Part shown: positions 12,321 to 26,099 of the stretch, in pieces
How positions within the stretch are numbered: the first letter of the stretch is position 1
Layout: every line of letters begins with the position of its first letter
Notes under the pieces: model-generated
What the model saw: the letters and a program-made list of their open reading frames with translations, nothing else
Databases searched by the model: none
What the model was told of the DNA's origin: nothing
Assembly (NCBI RefSeq): GCF_901709675.1
Contig: NC_051091.1
Span: 1,053,967 to 1,117,966 of the forward strand
DNA: 64,000 nucleotides
Reading direction: 5' to 3'
From: Syngnathus acus
Lineage: Eukaryota > Chordata > Actinopteri > Syngnathiformes > Syngnathidae
Position numbers and translations under genes: made by a program

Positions 12321-13996
12321 GTGTATGCAAGCGGCTATTTGATCGAGTCTTTGAATCTCCGACCCTCGTTTTTCAGGCCTTTTATCTTTCTGCGTGTTGA
12401 ACTACGCAACGCCACGCTTAATTTAAGAGCTCTTTATGACGTGTTCTTAATAACGAGCTGTGGAATCAACATAAAGCCGAGTTGTAAATATGTTTACTGC
12501 TGCTATGGCGGCGGACTGGGTGTGTTGTGTGTGTGTGCGTGTGCGAGGGTTTTAGCACAGGCTGCCCTGTGCCAGAAATCAATGGAGGAAATATAGAAGC
12601 AATTATTTTGTGTCCAACACCCGCTGACAAAGTGGCAGCAAAGCGAGCCAAAGAGAAAACGCAGAATCGAGCCAAGAGCGCGGGTATGGATCTGGTGGGT
12701 CATATGAGATCCTGTTAGGATGCTGCGATCAATCACTTTTCCTCTCCCCCTTTTTATTATTTCGCCACTCGAGCTGATGATTTTCGTTTGCCTCGTGAGG
12801 AAAAACGCACCGGAGAAAGGTCATGCTGCGGAGTCCAAAGAATCCAAATCTTTGAAACAGCCCTGTAATGTGGTCAAATCCTCAACATGTAAAGTAAGCC
12901 GTCTTAGCATGTTGCAATCCCACTGTATGTTAGCATGCCAAATGCGTGAGCATTGTACCTTACTACGTGTAAACAAAATATGTTCACGTCATACGCTGAT
13001 ATGTCTCACCGCCATCTTTCTTCTAAGGATCCCCGAAGAGGCCAAACATTGCAAATTTGCTGAATCAATGGCTACAGCATGTGTAACAAATACAATGCAC
13101 ATTGTACGATATTTGAGCAATTTTGATCTTATCATTGACATCATAACTATGTCACAGCTATTCTCAGAAGTCCGTCCATTCGTCTACCTCCGTCATTGCT
13201 GAGCCGTCAGCAATGGCTCAATAAACGCCCCGCTTCATCTCAGCTCTTCATGTTCACAAGAAGCAGGCAAAGACGTCTTTTCCGTGGCTCCATTAAGTCG
13301 CGCAGCAAGTCCACGTTGGGCCAGAGACTGACGGGAACGGGGGAGAACTTGACAGAAGTGGCTTCTTCGCAGCTTTAATGATTTGACAGAGGGCACTTCT
13401 GGATTAAAATATGGCATATGTTGCCCAACCCGGAGAGCCCCTGGGCTGAAGTAGGAGTGAAGGGTCGGTTACGTGAAGCGGCACATTTTGCGGAGGCCCT
13501 TCTCCCCCTCCCCCTCCGAAGAGCGTGTTCTGCAATTGTGACAGGACATCAGCGGTCAGGGTTGAAGCGAGTCGGAGGAGTAGGACATGAAAATGAAAGG
13601 GTTCTGGCTCACTGCTAATGAACTGTGATGCCTGATGGCAGCTGTCAACTTCAACAGAATAGGAACTATTCATCATTCAAAGAAAGAAATGATTTGGGGA
13701 TAGGAATCTTGGCTCTTTGAAAATGTTCTTCTCATTATTTCTTTTGTATTTGTTGTTGACATTTCACAAACGAATCGAGACAATCTGTGTACGTCGACGA
13801 CTAGCTCGGGCTGTTGGTGGAAGTAGGACAGATATCTCCGCATGTGCATGTACGTTGTTGTGCATTAATAAGTCATTAAGAGCATGTGCTTTATCATCCT
13901 TGGCGAAAACACAAATGTGACAGCGTCATACTGTGAAGAAAAACTTGTTGCCTCACACTTAAGAATCCTCACTTATCTTCTTCAAGCGGTTTTACA

Positions 13997-14040
13997 ATAT
14001 ATATATACATATACATATACATATGCATATACATATATAC

Positions 14041-14073
<33 letters not shown>
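13997..14073. repeat. (AT)n/(ATAC)n microsatellite
   Basis: Alternating purine-pyrimidine tract of about 77 bases, with ATAC units passing into pure AT. Confidence 0.95.
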
Positions 14074-14815
14074 ACTGATTGTGTACAAATGCGCTATGTG
14101 TTTGTGCAGCTATATTGTGTATGTATTTATACAGGCAGCGAGCGGATGTGGTCTTTTGTGCTGTAGTGGTGTTTTTCACGCTTGGCTGAGCGCAGCAGCT
14201 GTGTGGCATTTGAGTGTTCTTCTTTTGGAGAAAGCAGGTGGCCCAGCATGATAGATCATAAGCATGCTCTCTGGCTCTCCTCTCCTGGCTTTCACATGCT
14301 AAATCAGCTCCAGTCCCGTAGCGCTACCATCAGATCTCCAACAGCAGTGCTAGCAGTTCACATGAACCTTCTTGATGCGCTCGCTTGACAATGAACTAAA
14401 ATGTTGCTTCAAATATAACCACAGAGTCATTGAATCTTTGACTTTTTATCGTTGTGAATTACTGATCACGTACTTGGAATGCGCAGCATTTCCTGGCTCG
14501 ATTGTGAAATGGTGATCAAGTGCCACGGAAATTCATATGCACGTTTCTACTCCTGTTGACTTCAACCTCTAAAAATATGAAGACGTTAGATATACCGTTA
14601 AGACAAAGAGCAATTCTAATGGAGGCCTCAGACTGTACGTCAGTTGAAATGTGGAAAGTCTTTCAGCTAACGTGTGCCATTTCCTGCACTTTGTGAACAT
14701 TTAGCCAAACAAAGTAACTGTCAATCATATTTTAAATGAATGAATTTATTTTTGATATGTACGTGGTCTCCTCCTCTATTCCATTTCTTTCTTTGCCACT
14801 GATGATCTTTATTCT

Positions 14816-14875
14816 CGGGAAGAAGAAGATGAGATTGAGAAGAAGAGGAGGAGGAGGAGGAGGAGGAAGAAGAGG
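14816..14875. repeat. GGA/GAA purine tract
   Basis: Purine-only run with a central (GGA)n core. Candidate for triplex or alternative DNA structure. Confidence 0.85.
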
Positions 14876-16528
14876 GCAATTCGGAGCGGAGCCCAGAGCA
14901 AACAGGACTAAAAATAATGAGTGTATGTGGCTCTGTTTGCCGCTCTTGCCCCCACAGGAATAACTCTGTGAGCGCACACATGAGTTCTGGACATGCAGCC
15001 TCCTCATTCACTTTCTTAAAATATCAAACAAACATAAAAAAGTTGTATTGATCTGAACTTGAAATACAGGAGATTTCCTCATCCACTTTCCTGACTTGCC
15101 CTGAGAAAGCGTGTTCAAACGTTATTATTAGCAGTGCGGAGTGACATCATCTCTCTAAGGGGAAAGTAAAGGGAGTTTGCTGACAATACTTCCAAAAAGA
15201 ATCCAATTTCCCCCATCTTTGTGCCAGTAGATGTGTGTGTGTGTGTGTGTTCCGCATTTCCCAATCGCACAATGAATTGCAATCAAATGTTTACAGTGTG
15301 CAGATTTTGGCATTTCTTTGCATGATAATAATGTGAAATAATAATGAAACAAAAATAGGGTTTGGAATCTGAGGAAAGAGCAGCCCAAACAGAGTCTCGT
15401 TCGTTACGTGCTGATACCATGGCGCTGCCAAATCGCAGGTGGAAGCGGTAACAAGGGGAAGTGAGGTTTGTCGCTATAAACCTGAACGCAGCATTTTTCT
15501 TCCTTTATTATCTCACTTCTCTGTGTCTGCTTTGCTGGACTTCCCGTGTGTCGTCTTTGACACTCAAGCCATTTTTACTGCCTGTGTTTACTCAACCTGA
15601 CATCTGAATAATTTTTTGCTTTCATAATAAAATCTGCGAGCACCATCTTTTTCATGCCACATGCTGGAAATGGAAAAGGGCCGCCCATCTGTCTCCAATA
15701 TCTGCTTCCCTTTGTGCCTGAATTCCTGCGCTCATAGCAGCATAGTGACTGGCAAACTGAATTAAATACAAATACAATCAAATAAAACACAACATTTCAT
15801 GAGAATAAAAGAAAAGATCTTATCAACCTATGCCAAGAAAATGAAGGAGGTAACATTTGCAAAGTATACATACACGTACGAAGAATCGTCTGAGAATCAC
15901 TGTACCAGGCAATTTACAAAAAGATTGCTACGCTAAAGTTAAACCAAAATGGATGACTTCAGTTTTGGGCATGGACCTCTTTCATGTCTTGTTATGATTT
16001 GGTCTGGTGATGATTATAAATTGAATGATTCCATTATTGATTCTGCTCAGCCTGATTCCTAGTAAAATGTTTCCCCCATTTGAGAGTGGATGAAAGAATT
16101 CAATGATACCAATGAGCTTTTTTTACTTCAACTCTTGAAGATGTTAACTTTGGACATGTGGACTCATAATACATTTTGTATGCTTAAAAAAAGCTAGCTA
16201 TCTATCTACCAGATATCCGTGTGCCTTACACCGACCGGGAAGACGTGTCCTCAGAGGCAGAAATCTGGCATAATCTCTGGAAATCAAAGCAGAAGAGAAG
16301 CTCCCAGATGCACGCACAAGTGTTTCCTTGTCAGTTTTAAAGTCCAACTGATACAACAACTTGACATACGTATCTGTACTGATAACAGACAGCAGAGAGC
16401 TTATAGTTTTAATCATTCTTGCCAGATAGCATTTTTTGTTTAGTATCTTTTTTTTTTTTCTTCTTCACCGGATAAGATATATATATGACACAATTTAAGT
16501 GACATTTTCAATCTTTACACTACTCTAA

Positions 16529-16575
16529 TTATGCTTCTTATGTACTCCCCCCCCCCCCCCACACACATACTATAA
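16529..16575 (+). repeat. C-tract module, copy 1
   Basis: TTATGCTTCT.ATGTACT followed by a C run (16547-16560), ACAC and a CTATAAA-like end. The same order of words recurs at 20924-20963, so it is a dispersed element and not a simple C homopolymer. Confidence 0.6.
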
Positions 16576-19500
16576 ATGGTTTAATTTAGACAATTAAATG
16601 TTGTATAAAAGAGGAAATATCCAGCCGAATGATATCAAGGCACTTTTTAGAGTGGCACCTCTAGCAAGAGTAAGGCGAGCCTCCCCAGAGGCACATCTGA
16701 CAGAGGTGAGTGTCAGAGCAGCCTTGCCAGAGGCAAGAGAATATTCTTTGTCATGAGGTGAACCGCGGCCGAGCATAAGTCGCTCTCAGCGACTTTGCCA
16801 AGCAGCTGAAGCCCGGACAAAGCGCTCGTTGTTGTTTTGGTTTCCCCTAAGAGGAATCGCGATCAGCAGGTGGACAAATAGAACAGAAACTTACGAGACA
16901 TCAAATTAGTCTGAACGATTAAAAAAACAACAACCTGATTTTGATTTACATGCTTTAATTGGTGTTAATGGGAGTTTGTTAAAGTAGGAGCCATCCATTG
17001 GCCATTATCCGTTTGAAAATACAACTATCATGTTTATTCAAAGGTCACCCATGGTGGAGTTCTTTTTAATCCTTGGCATCCCCCAACGACTTCCTTGCCG
17101 TCCGCACTCTTAAATTCCTCATTTTCTGCTTCACCTCCCAGCCTCCTTGCTCATCCAGGGGAAGTGCATGAAAGGCCCAGCACACGCCTGGCCTGGTGCA
17201 TTGGCTCCCATTTCTCCATCCACATTGGCGGTGGTGACTTCAAGATGGTCTCCTGGTTTTCCACGCCGCTTTGATGTTTGCTCAAAATGTGACCAATTAG
17301 TCCTCACAAATTGCATTTGCGCTTCCACTGATTTGCATCCAGTTGCTTCTTTAATTACTGTAATGAGAAACTATTTGCATGCATGCTGTTGCTTTTTAAT
17401 AGCGCTCCCTGAAAAACATGTTTAGGAAAATAAAATGCCAGATAAAGATGGCAGAATGACAGAAAGTTTCAGGTCAAATCTCGTATTTTGCCGAGCCCAT
17501 CTTGGCGTGCCTGGCGGGAGGCAAATGGTGCTCAGCTGGTTGCTGATTGGATGCTTGCTTGAATGCTGTCTTGAAGCAAGACAAACCGCTGGATTGCCGC
17601 GAGTGCCATAAAAACAAAAAAGGCATGGGAAATATGTAGATCCCTCTTGTGCTGCTATCACTGTTTTGGTGCCTTTGATTAAACGTCAGCGAGTTCCTCC
17701 AGCGGGTTGTTACCAAATCAAACGTTTCCGAGACTTTATTCATCCGAATTCCCATTTTGTTTGACGTTACAAGTTGCCATGTTCCTTTTTGCACGAATAG
17801 AGGCTGGGTTAGGGTTATTTTTTTTATATTATATATAGTCCGTTGTTATTCACAAAAACAAACTCGTAGGAATATCTGGATTTTTTTTGTGAGGGTAAAT
17901 AAAGCCTTCAGAGCAAAAAGAAAGCGTACTCACTTGGAATAAACCATATTCAGCATTTTGAAAGTTAAGATGGCTGACTTGATCAGTGCAGTTGTCCGCA
18001 CCTCACCTCCCGAATCCAACGCGGTCCATCTAAACACCCGATTCCGTGCCGACTGTGTCGTGCATGTGTCGCTGTGATAAAGAATCAACGGGGCAGATGT
18101 GCGAGAAAGATGTCATCCTCCGCATCCTCGTCATCCGATGACTGCGTGTTAAAAGTGACACACTTTCAGCCCACATACGTGTGCACACACTTTCTATCCA
18201 AAGTAGAACGTCACTGTATATGCATGACACTTTTTATTGAATGTGTTTTTTACTGCAGCTCAGCCTTGGGCTTTTTAGATTGTATGAAATTCAATTAGCG
18301 CACGACTTAATTGCGCTCCACTAGCATCACAGCAAGTTAATATTGTTGTTATGCAATCACGACTTGTGCATTTGTCCTATTGTCAAAAGAAATCCACTTA
18401 TTGTTGTCTATGTATTGGGGTTAAGAGGAAAATGAAATACAATATATTCATAATGAAGTGAGTGGGAGGGCAGAATGAACTTTTGATGAGCACAGTACAT
18501 GCAGATGTTTATAGTGGTATAAAAACTGCATCGCATCATATTCAAAGAGGTCGTTTTTTTGTGTCAAAATTGAAATGGAATTTTATTGTATGCATTTTGG
18601 TTGTTTTGAATGAAAAGGACATTTTATTTTGAATACACAACATTATCATATGTGACCTGACCTCGACAAATGAACCTTTGAGCCATTGGGGAAAAAATCT
18701 TTTTTCTTTAAGACGTGTGTTGGAGTACCATGGATCTCATTATCAACAATTTATATTCAGATCCACGTTATGGATTTGATCCACCACACTTGTTCTTCAT
18801 GGTGAGAAGCCATCTCTCAGTACCACAGAATTGGAACAGAGGCTTATTTTAGTGAGCTGCACTCACACCTGTATGCCAGACACAACACGTCAAACTGATC
18901 AAGTAACACATCGACAAAGGGAAGATGTCAAACTGTGTCCTGGTAAACAAAAGACAAAAGTCTAATTGGTGAGGAAGCCTCCTTGAGGTTTAGCATCTGT
19001 TTGCAGTGTGTGTGTGCGCGCACGTGTGTGTGTGTTGGTGTGCGTGTGAGCGGCCGTCAGTGGCGCATATATTTGTGCCTGTGAGATTATGCTAAACAAG
19101 CTTACACAATGCGTTTAGTACGCAGGCCGCTAATAAAACATCATCTTGCGCAGTCACAATTCTTGCAGCGGAACAAAAAGGAGGGGCAAAGCGGCAGTCA
19201 CGTGTCAGTCAAAATTGCAGCACCACCATTTTATCATGCCGAGCTAGTCTTTGGTCACTTACATACGTACGTACGTCAGGCATTCTAGCAGCAGCAGCAC
19301 AGGTTTTATCTTGAGACAGTTCCAGCATTTTGGTCTTGCTAAGGTTTAACATGTCATACACCATAGACTGGTTTTAATTAGAGCTGCAGGTATCGAATAT
19401 AATTAGAATCAACCATCCTGCCAATGATGTCATCAACTCATAGATTTAAAAAACAAAAAGATTCTGCATCATTCAACAACAAAATGTGCATCCACCGAAT

Positions 19501-20923
19501 GTATCATCTGCGAGTGTGTGGCTTTAGTATGAGGTAAAGGCTGGCCAATGAATGTCGAGTCAGCAGTTGTGAGCTTAAGGTTGGTGCTTGGCTAACTTTG
19601 TTGTTCTCTTGAAATGATCAACATTCTGTCCGTGACGCACTATTTCCTCTTGGCTTTCCGCCATGTAATATAAACTATCTTTCTGATTAATCGGCATTAT
19701 AACAGCACAGCAAATTGTTTCATCAAAATGTGGTAATTGTTGTCATCTATTAAGAAACATTGCTTTTATGTTGACCAGAAGTAATCTATCTTCTGGAAGG
19801 ATGCTACGGCAAATTATGCCAGGATGACTGAGAGAGTTTTTACACTATGTGTGTGTTTTAATCCTGCTTATAAATAGAAGAATCTATTTTTATCCATCAG
19901 AAGACCTCAATAAAACGCAACGTTGGTACAGCTTCATTTTGCAGCCTGGAATCAAAATGTCAATCATTAAGGCAATTTAAAAAAGAAAACAAGACAAAAA
20001 AGCAAACAGCCTCCATTGACTTCCTTCCGGCTGTCATCTTCCCTGGCATGTTTTATGCATGATGTCAGTGCAGTGCTAATTGGTGGATGATTTATTTTGT
20101 AGAGCTACAAATAGCATAAATGAGACTATTATGGGAGGCTTATTCAATTATCGCAATTCTACCGTTGTCACCTGTCCACTGACTACCAGACAGAGTAGCA
20201 AAGTGTCATATTTTCAGTGTTATTGCATTAAAAGATTTGATGAAATATTTAGAAACATGTCAGTCATTTTTGTGATTGCATCAAAACGTCAGCCATTGTT
20301 TCCTTACCTACTTTTGCCATCGATGCAAATTGCATTGTCTTCCCTAACGCTCATTTTTTTAGCACGACCCCATGTGCTGTTTGTTTGTCCTGGTGGCGTG
20401 TTTAGTCTCTTGGCTTACATTAAAAATAACACATAAAGTGGTGGCTAGATGGCACTTTTAGCTAAAGCCTCTGCAGAGTAGAGGTTGGCGGAATTAGTGC
20501 GCGCAACTCTGAAGCAGAGTGGACTCCCAATTTTCTGTTTAATAGCCCGCATACTCTCGTCGTCCACTCACACTAAATGCGCCCCCCCCCTCCCCACCAT
20601 CGCCACACACACTCACAGCCAACATATGTGCACGACAGGCTCTCTCTCACGAGGCTGCCCGATGCTAAGTGGAAAAGAGTGTTAAGTGTGGTTAAAAGGG
20701 ATAGAGCAGGGGATCGGGAAATAAGTCGAAATCGGCTTCGCTGTCCTCGGACAGTGTTGGCTGTGGTGTGATGCGAGGTCAAATTTAATGAGCGCAACAT
20801 GGCCTCCCTCTGCCTCCTCTCGGCCATTTCATGGCTTAGGTCAAGAGGAGGTCATCGTAGGCCAAATGTTGGCACGGTAGCTCACAGTGTTTTGGGTGGA
20901 TTTTCTTGGAACATGAGCCCATC

Positions 20924-20963
20924 TTATGCTTCTAATGTACTCCCCCCCCCACACGCTATAAAA
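20924..20963 (+). repeat. C-tract module, copy 2
   Basis: Second occurrence of the module at 16529-16575: same left arm with one substitution, shorter C run, then ACAC and CTATAAA. Confidence 0.6.
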
Positions 20964-21856
20964 AGAGACAGCACCTACAATTCGCTTGACTTCATCCTAC
21001 GGATAGAAATAATATAGAAATATATTCACACTAATTTCAGCAATGTGATACTTCTGGTTATAAATAAATCAATCAGAATGATTATTGCTAACCATTCTAC
21101 TCCTTTTTGTGACTATACTATGGGGTTTCTAGCCACAGCAGTGATGTGAAAAACTGAAACAAAACTCGGTAGTCCTTTTCAACATCAACACCAAGCACAG
21201 CTTCCTCACATTTTTCCATCAGATGGCATCCATAAATCTTTCTTATTGAAAATGTCACCGCGTCCCCACCCCATCGGCCCCCCCTGGCCCGGCAATGAAC
21301 ATCTACCAAACAAAAACAAAAGATATACGTTTTTTCACAAAACAAAATGATGGATGTTGTTGAATGACATTGCAGATAAAATGAGGTCCAGAGTTGTATG
21401 TATGTATATTGGCGTTCACGTTCAGTGAGTACGAAGCCAGAAGGTAAAGGCCCTCAAAAGGGTGGCTTTGGACGTCTCGGTAAAATTGATAACACAGCAC
21501 ATATCCATGTTCACCTGACGTCAGGTAGAACGTCATTATAATATTTTGCTGTGCTTTCGCTTCGGCCCAAATGCGATGAAAGCACTTTTTTCCCTTTGAG
21601 CCTTCAGCTCGCCACCAATTATTTCACCATGCTGACAAGGTTGCATGTAAGGAAGCCCACCTCCTCAGGCCCTTTTCTGGATGATAAGCTTCAGACCTCA
21701 AAGCATGATAGCAATAAAAAGATGACGTGGTCAAAGAAAATGCCTTAAGAGCTCAGAGATGGTTTCTTAAGGAGTTTTCTTAGATTCCAGCTCTTGGAAC
21801 CAAGCATCTTTTTCTGAATGATAAGCTTGAGAATCCAAAGTGTATCATACTAAAAT

Positions 21857-21884
21857 GATAATAATAATAATAATAATAATAATA
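21857..21884. repeat. (ATA)n microsatellite
   Basis: Trinucleotide array of about nine units. Confidence 0.9.
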
Positions 21885-22648
21885 GATCTGACCCCGGGCC
21901 TTAAGTTTGACATCTGCGGGTTAAATGGAAGCATCAGATTTGAAGAATAGAACCCTCATGATTTCGGTGAGGGGTTCTACTACATCATTTTGATCATTCT
22001 TATTGTAGGAGTGCATTTAAAAAGCCCAATAAACACCTCACATCTACAGTTAAGAAAACAAAGTCCCCAGGCCAGCATTTGCCAAAGCAGAGCAACCTCT
22101 TGTGCATTTGGGGCTTAGTAGAGATAACCTTAAGGGCATTCAGCAGAGTCTTTCTTCAGATAGTTGCTTTCATCAATGATGTGTTCAAGTCCCTTCGTAA
22201 AGCCGTGTCAAGTGACGTCCGATTAGAAGAGTTGCCGGGTGATAAATGAGCAGGCAGCAGCTTAATTAGTATGTGTCACCCCCCAGCCCCGGCAGCCTGC
22301 TTGGAGTTTCATGTATCCATCTCACCTTCGCCACCATCCAAGCAGGAAGCCTCACTTATATTGATACATAGTGTGTATAGCTATCGAATGATGTCATGGA
22401 TTTCACTGCCCATTAACACATCGCCTGACAGTGTAATTAAAAACAACTCACAGTCAATCCTCCTCCTCTTGCTCCTCCTCTTGCTCCTCCGAGTGATGAG
22501 CAGACAATCATTTGGTGGGGCAAGGCAAATCTTCACATAATGCATACGTCCACCTAATTTTGTTTTGTTGATGAAAGGGCTGTGGGCTTTTTTTTCTTCT
22601 AATTCTCCAGGGCTGGCTTGCAGTTTTCTTCCCAGGATGGATTCTTGG

Positions 22649-23003
22649 TGTCACGTATGGGAATGGAGCAGGGCGACCAAATGCAGAAAAGGGAGGATGA
22701 GGGGAACAAACCAACAGGAACCGGCAAACTAACATCAACTGCTTGGGGCAGAGTGACAGGGAGAACCGAAAGACAGACAAACAGAAACCGACAAAGCCAA
22801 CGAGACTAGACTAGAGACCAGAACAATCCGACAGTGGAGTGACACGCAGACAGGACTTAAATACACCACAGGTAACCACAGACAGGTGACTGTGATTAGT
22901 ACATTGGTTGTGAGCAGACACAGGAGGGGAGGGGAGGGGCGACGTCAACAGAAACCATGACAACATATACACATAATAGAACCGCCGGAGACGAGTCGTG
23001 ACA
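22649..23003 (+). mobile_element. TGTCACG-ended interspersed repeat, copy 1
   Basis: A 355-base element that starts TGTCACG (22649-22655) and ends with the inverse CGTGACA (22997-23003). It is flanked by the 5-base direct repeat CTTGG (22644-22648 and 23004-23008), as expected for a target-site duplication. The left end (GGGCGACCAAATGCAG) resembles the left end of the copy at 49272. No coding capacity. It looks like a short non-autonomous DNA transposon, though I cannot name the family. Confidence 0.55.
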
Positions 23004-24879
23004 CTTGGACTTTATCATGCACCCAATTATTTGTTGATCAATGAAACTCATGTCAGGGGCTGATTTTTCAAACTTTCTTTAGTTTTTTTTTTATCGTTTC
23101 AAGCTCATTTTTGAGACATTCAGTTCGGTCAGGATGCACTGGTTTACAAAAAACGGACACGTTTCAATTATTCATTCATTATCCATCCCGCTCTTGCCTC
23201 TCATTTAGTCGCTCACATAAACAAGCAGGAGCCAACCCAGAGAAGGCAAAAAAAAAAAGCACAAATGCAAGACTCCCTGCTGAAAATACACACATGAGCG
23301 ATGCATAACAAAATCTTTTGACGGCGTGTCTGAAAGGGAAATTAAGCCAGCCTGTCAAAAAATTAAACCGGCTTCTGTTTGAGGAGAAGTCGATTTTCTC
23401 TTCTTCTACAATGCACGTGGGCCTGCCAAGACGCTTCTGGCAAAAATGGAAGAGGAAAACCTCACGCAGTGTGCTAATGACACTTTCGTTCTGGCTGCAT
23501 AAATTTACTTTTAACCTCAATTGAACCCTCTTCTTATGTTTCTTTGTTCTGAATAATTGTTAGGAGCCAGTGTTAATCGGCTGCATATTTGATCTGAAAA
23601 ACTATTAAAGAGACAGTGTGTCAAATATTTTGAGTGGTCAATGTAAATTCATTTAAAACCCCACTATTGATTTAAATAATATGCAAAAAATATGTTCTAT
23701 CACACCAACGTATGTTTTTTCAAACAATCGTAGGTTTCATAATGAATATGAATATCATAATAAAGTAACAGGCAGGGCAGCAGCAGTGCCCTAGGACCGA
23801 ACTTTCCTACCCTTGCTCTAGGCTACGCTATGATCTTTGTCCTTGTGTTTCGAGCGCTGGATAGCTCCTCAAAGCATTAATGGAGTTTTGGGGGTTAATC
23901 ACGATCATTTCGTGCTTGACCGAATGGATTTGTCACGGTGAAGTTCAAAGATCAGCAAACTTTTAAGTCTCTCTGACAATTAGCTCATCCAAACACAGAC
24001 CGACTTGGACGTCCAATTACCAGCGTGCCGCCCTCTCGGGGCATTCATTAACTCCTCTCTTTGCGGCAAGCAAACCTTTTGAAAATATTGGACAAGAGGT
24101 CAGTGAGTTGACATCTAATCCCGTTCCATAGGTTCTTGTATGTCTTTGAAACCCGGGTGCCCATACAGAATTCTTGTCATCATTTTTCACAGGAAACTCA
24201 GTACCACTTAAGGAGCTGAATTTTGTTAATCTAGAAAAGGCAAGATTGTTAGACGTAAGCCCGTACCCCTCACGGATAAAGATTAAGATGTTAAGAATTG
24301 ATGTTTGTGTCCCACTGCTATATTTGTCACCCGCATGGCAACAGACAACAATGTGTGTGTATGCTATTTGCCGTCGTACGTTAGACAACATGAAAAATGC
24401 TCCGGACTTGTAAATTGTGTTTCTCTTTGTGTTTTTTTACGTCTGCGTTTTGTCATGTGACATTTAGTTCTTCCTGGATGACGCACATGTACGTGCGTTA
24501 TTTTTTTTCTCCCGCCTCGCTGGTACTCTCTCACGCTGAACCTCACATGTTTATTATTTATGAATGCATGCAAAGCTGCTTCTGCTGAATGTGAAAACCC
24601 TACCTTGCTTTGCTGTAAATAATGCATGTGGTAAAAACTTGCACTATTTCAGAGCTATGTGGCTGGGTTCTACAGAAAGTGCCCCCCTACACACACTTAA
24701 ACCTTTAACAGTCCCCACATCGCCCCAAATTTTTATTTTGCATTTACTTTGGACAGTTTATGATGCTTTTTCTTTAAACCTCTGTCGCTACACCCAGCCA
24801 CAATACATCTGATAGACATATTTACTTAAATGTCCAAAATCCATTAGAAAATAACAGGACACACACACATACAAAAAAG

Positions 24880-25278
24880 CTAGGAAACAATGGTAAAATG
24901 CTGCCGCCACCCTTCACTGTCTAATTTCTGGGCATCCCAGGATGTGGTAAACACAAAAAAAAACCACCCTTGAATCATTGTCCATTTTTTGGGAACCAAA
25001 AAAAAATCACTTTTGAGTTTTTCAGGCAGTTCTGATATTGTTAGATAGGTGGCAGCCAAATCAACAGCCCCGGGTGACTTTCTCACTGTGCCAGTCATTT
25101 GTGGAGCACTTGCAGGTACACTCAATGCGAGCACCCAACCTGTTACCCCGCTGAATAAAGTGAGTGCGGCCATGCTGAAGAAGGCTGTGGTCACACCCGC
25201 AGCAGTGAAGCCCTCCATCTCGCAGAGCCACCTGTCTGCAGGGAGGTGCCGCGCATGACCATAAAAATAGATGTACAT
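24880..25278 (-). other. unassigned 132-codon open frame, possible retrogene fragment
   Basis: Minus-strand frame whose N-terminal half is GC-rich and Ala/Gly/Thr/Ser-rich (for example MEGFTAAGVTTAFFSMAA, with a following hydrophobic stretch), ending in a Trp/Phe-rich tail. The opposite strand is also open over 25049-25258 (AAKSTAPGDFLTVPVICG). The abrupt change in base composition against AT-rich flanks suggests inserted coding-derived sequence, but I recognise neither translation. Confidence 0.22.
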
Positions 25279-26099
25279 AGCCTTCAGATTTTGCTCAGAA
25301 AAAAGTGGCTCAATCCTGTTGGCTTGAGCTCAGCAATCCTTGCAATGAGAAATGGAGATGCACTTGGTCATTTGTTGTAAGGATACAACCCCCATTGTGT
25401 CCTGACCAAGTAGAAACGAGCTGAGGCACTTAATATGTGTTGCAGGCTTGTTCAAAGCTCACAAAACAGACAATAATTCCCACCTTGGAGAAGCGGAAAA
25501 AAAGAGGTTTTCAACTTCCTTCTTTTCCATCATCTACTTTATTCCCAATCTTATTTTGACTGGCGCTCAGAAGTTTAAAACTGACCTATTTAAGACTTGA
25601 GACGACGGCTTCGACATTGCGACTCACAGCCTTTATGCAAATGGTGTTATTATTGCATTTGTGTCTGTGCTGGATTTGGGTCGGGCAAAGACTTTGTTCC
25701 GCCACATCTGAAACCAACTGCGTGTGTGTGTGTGTGTGTGTTTGTGCACATATTTTTGTGTGTGTTGTGGAGTTGCTGAGTGTGCTGCAGTGACAGAGTG
25801 ATTATTGTGTGTGTTTTTAACACCTGCTCACCGTAAACTGTCATCAGAGCTGCTAAAAATGGCAGCAGCGACGGAGGTTGTAACAAATAGGCACGGCAGA
25901 AGATGTGTAAAGCACTATATCAGATGAACGAAAAGCACCCTTTACTCAAATAATGAAAGATGATATCGCAAGTACGCCGCAGTATCTTGTACAACATTGT
26001 ACTACTCGGAATCAAAACAAGCTTTTGGGTGAATATGCCTCTAAATTTGTACAAAGGATCCTACAATGATGAAATATCTTTTGCAGGGTAATAATGATA

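Larger units (their letters stand above)
13400..16500. other. intergenic DNA with microsatellites
   Basis: No gene recognised. It holds an AT/AC tract (13997-14073), a GGA-rich tract (about 14816-14875) and a GT run (15232-15250). Open frames here overlap those repeats or are short. Confidence 0.5.
16580..22640. other. intergenic DNA, no gene seen
   Basis: No coding exon recognised. It contains a GT-rich run near 19006-19048, a CGTA palindromic tract (19263-19276), an (ATA)n tract (21857-21884) and a 12-base unit TCCTCCTCTTGC repeated 2.5 times (22461-22490). The remainder is AT-rich unique-looking sequence. Confidence 0.5.

Noticed and set aside
12720-13202. 160-codon plus-strand frame
   Set aside because: No domain, no splice or start context, and no compositional shift. 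Length is compatible with chance in 64 kb read in six frames.
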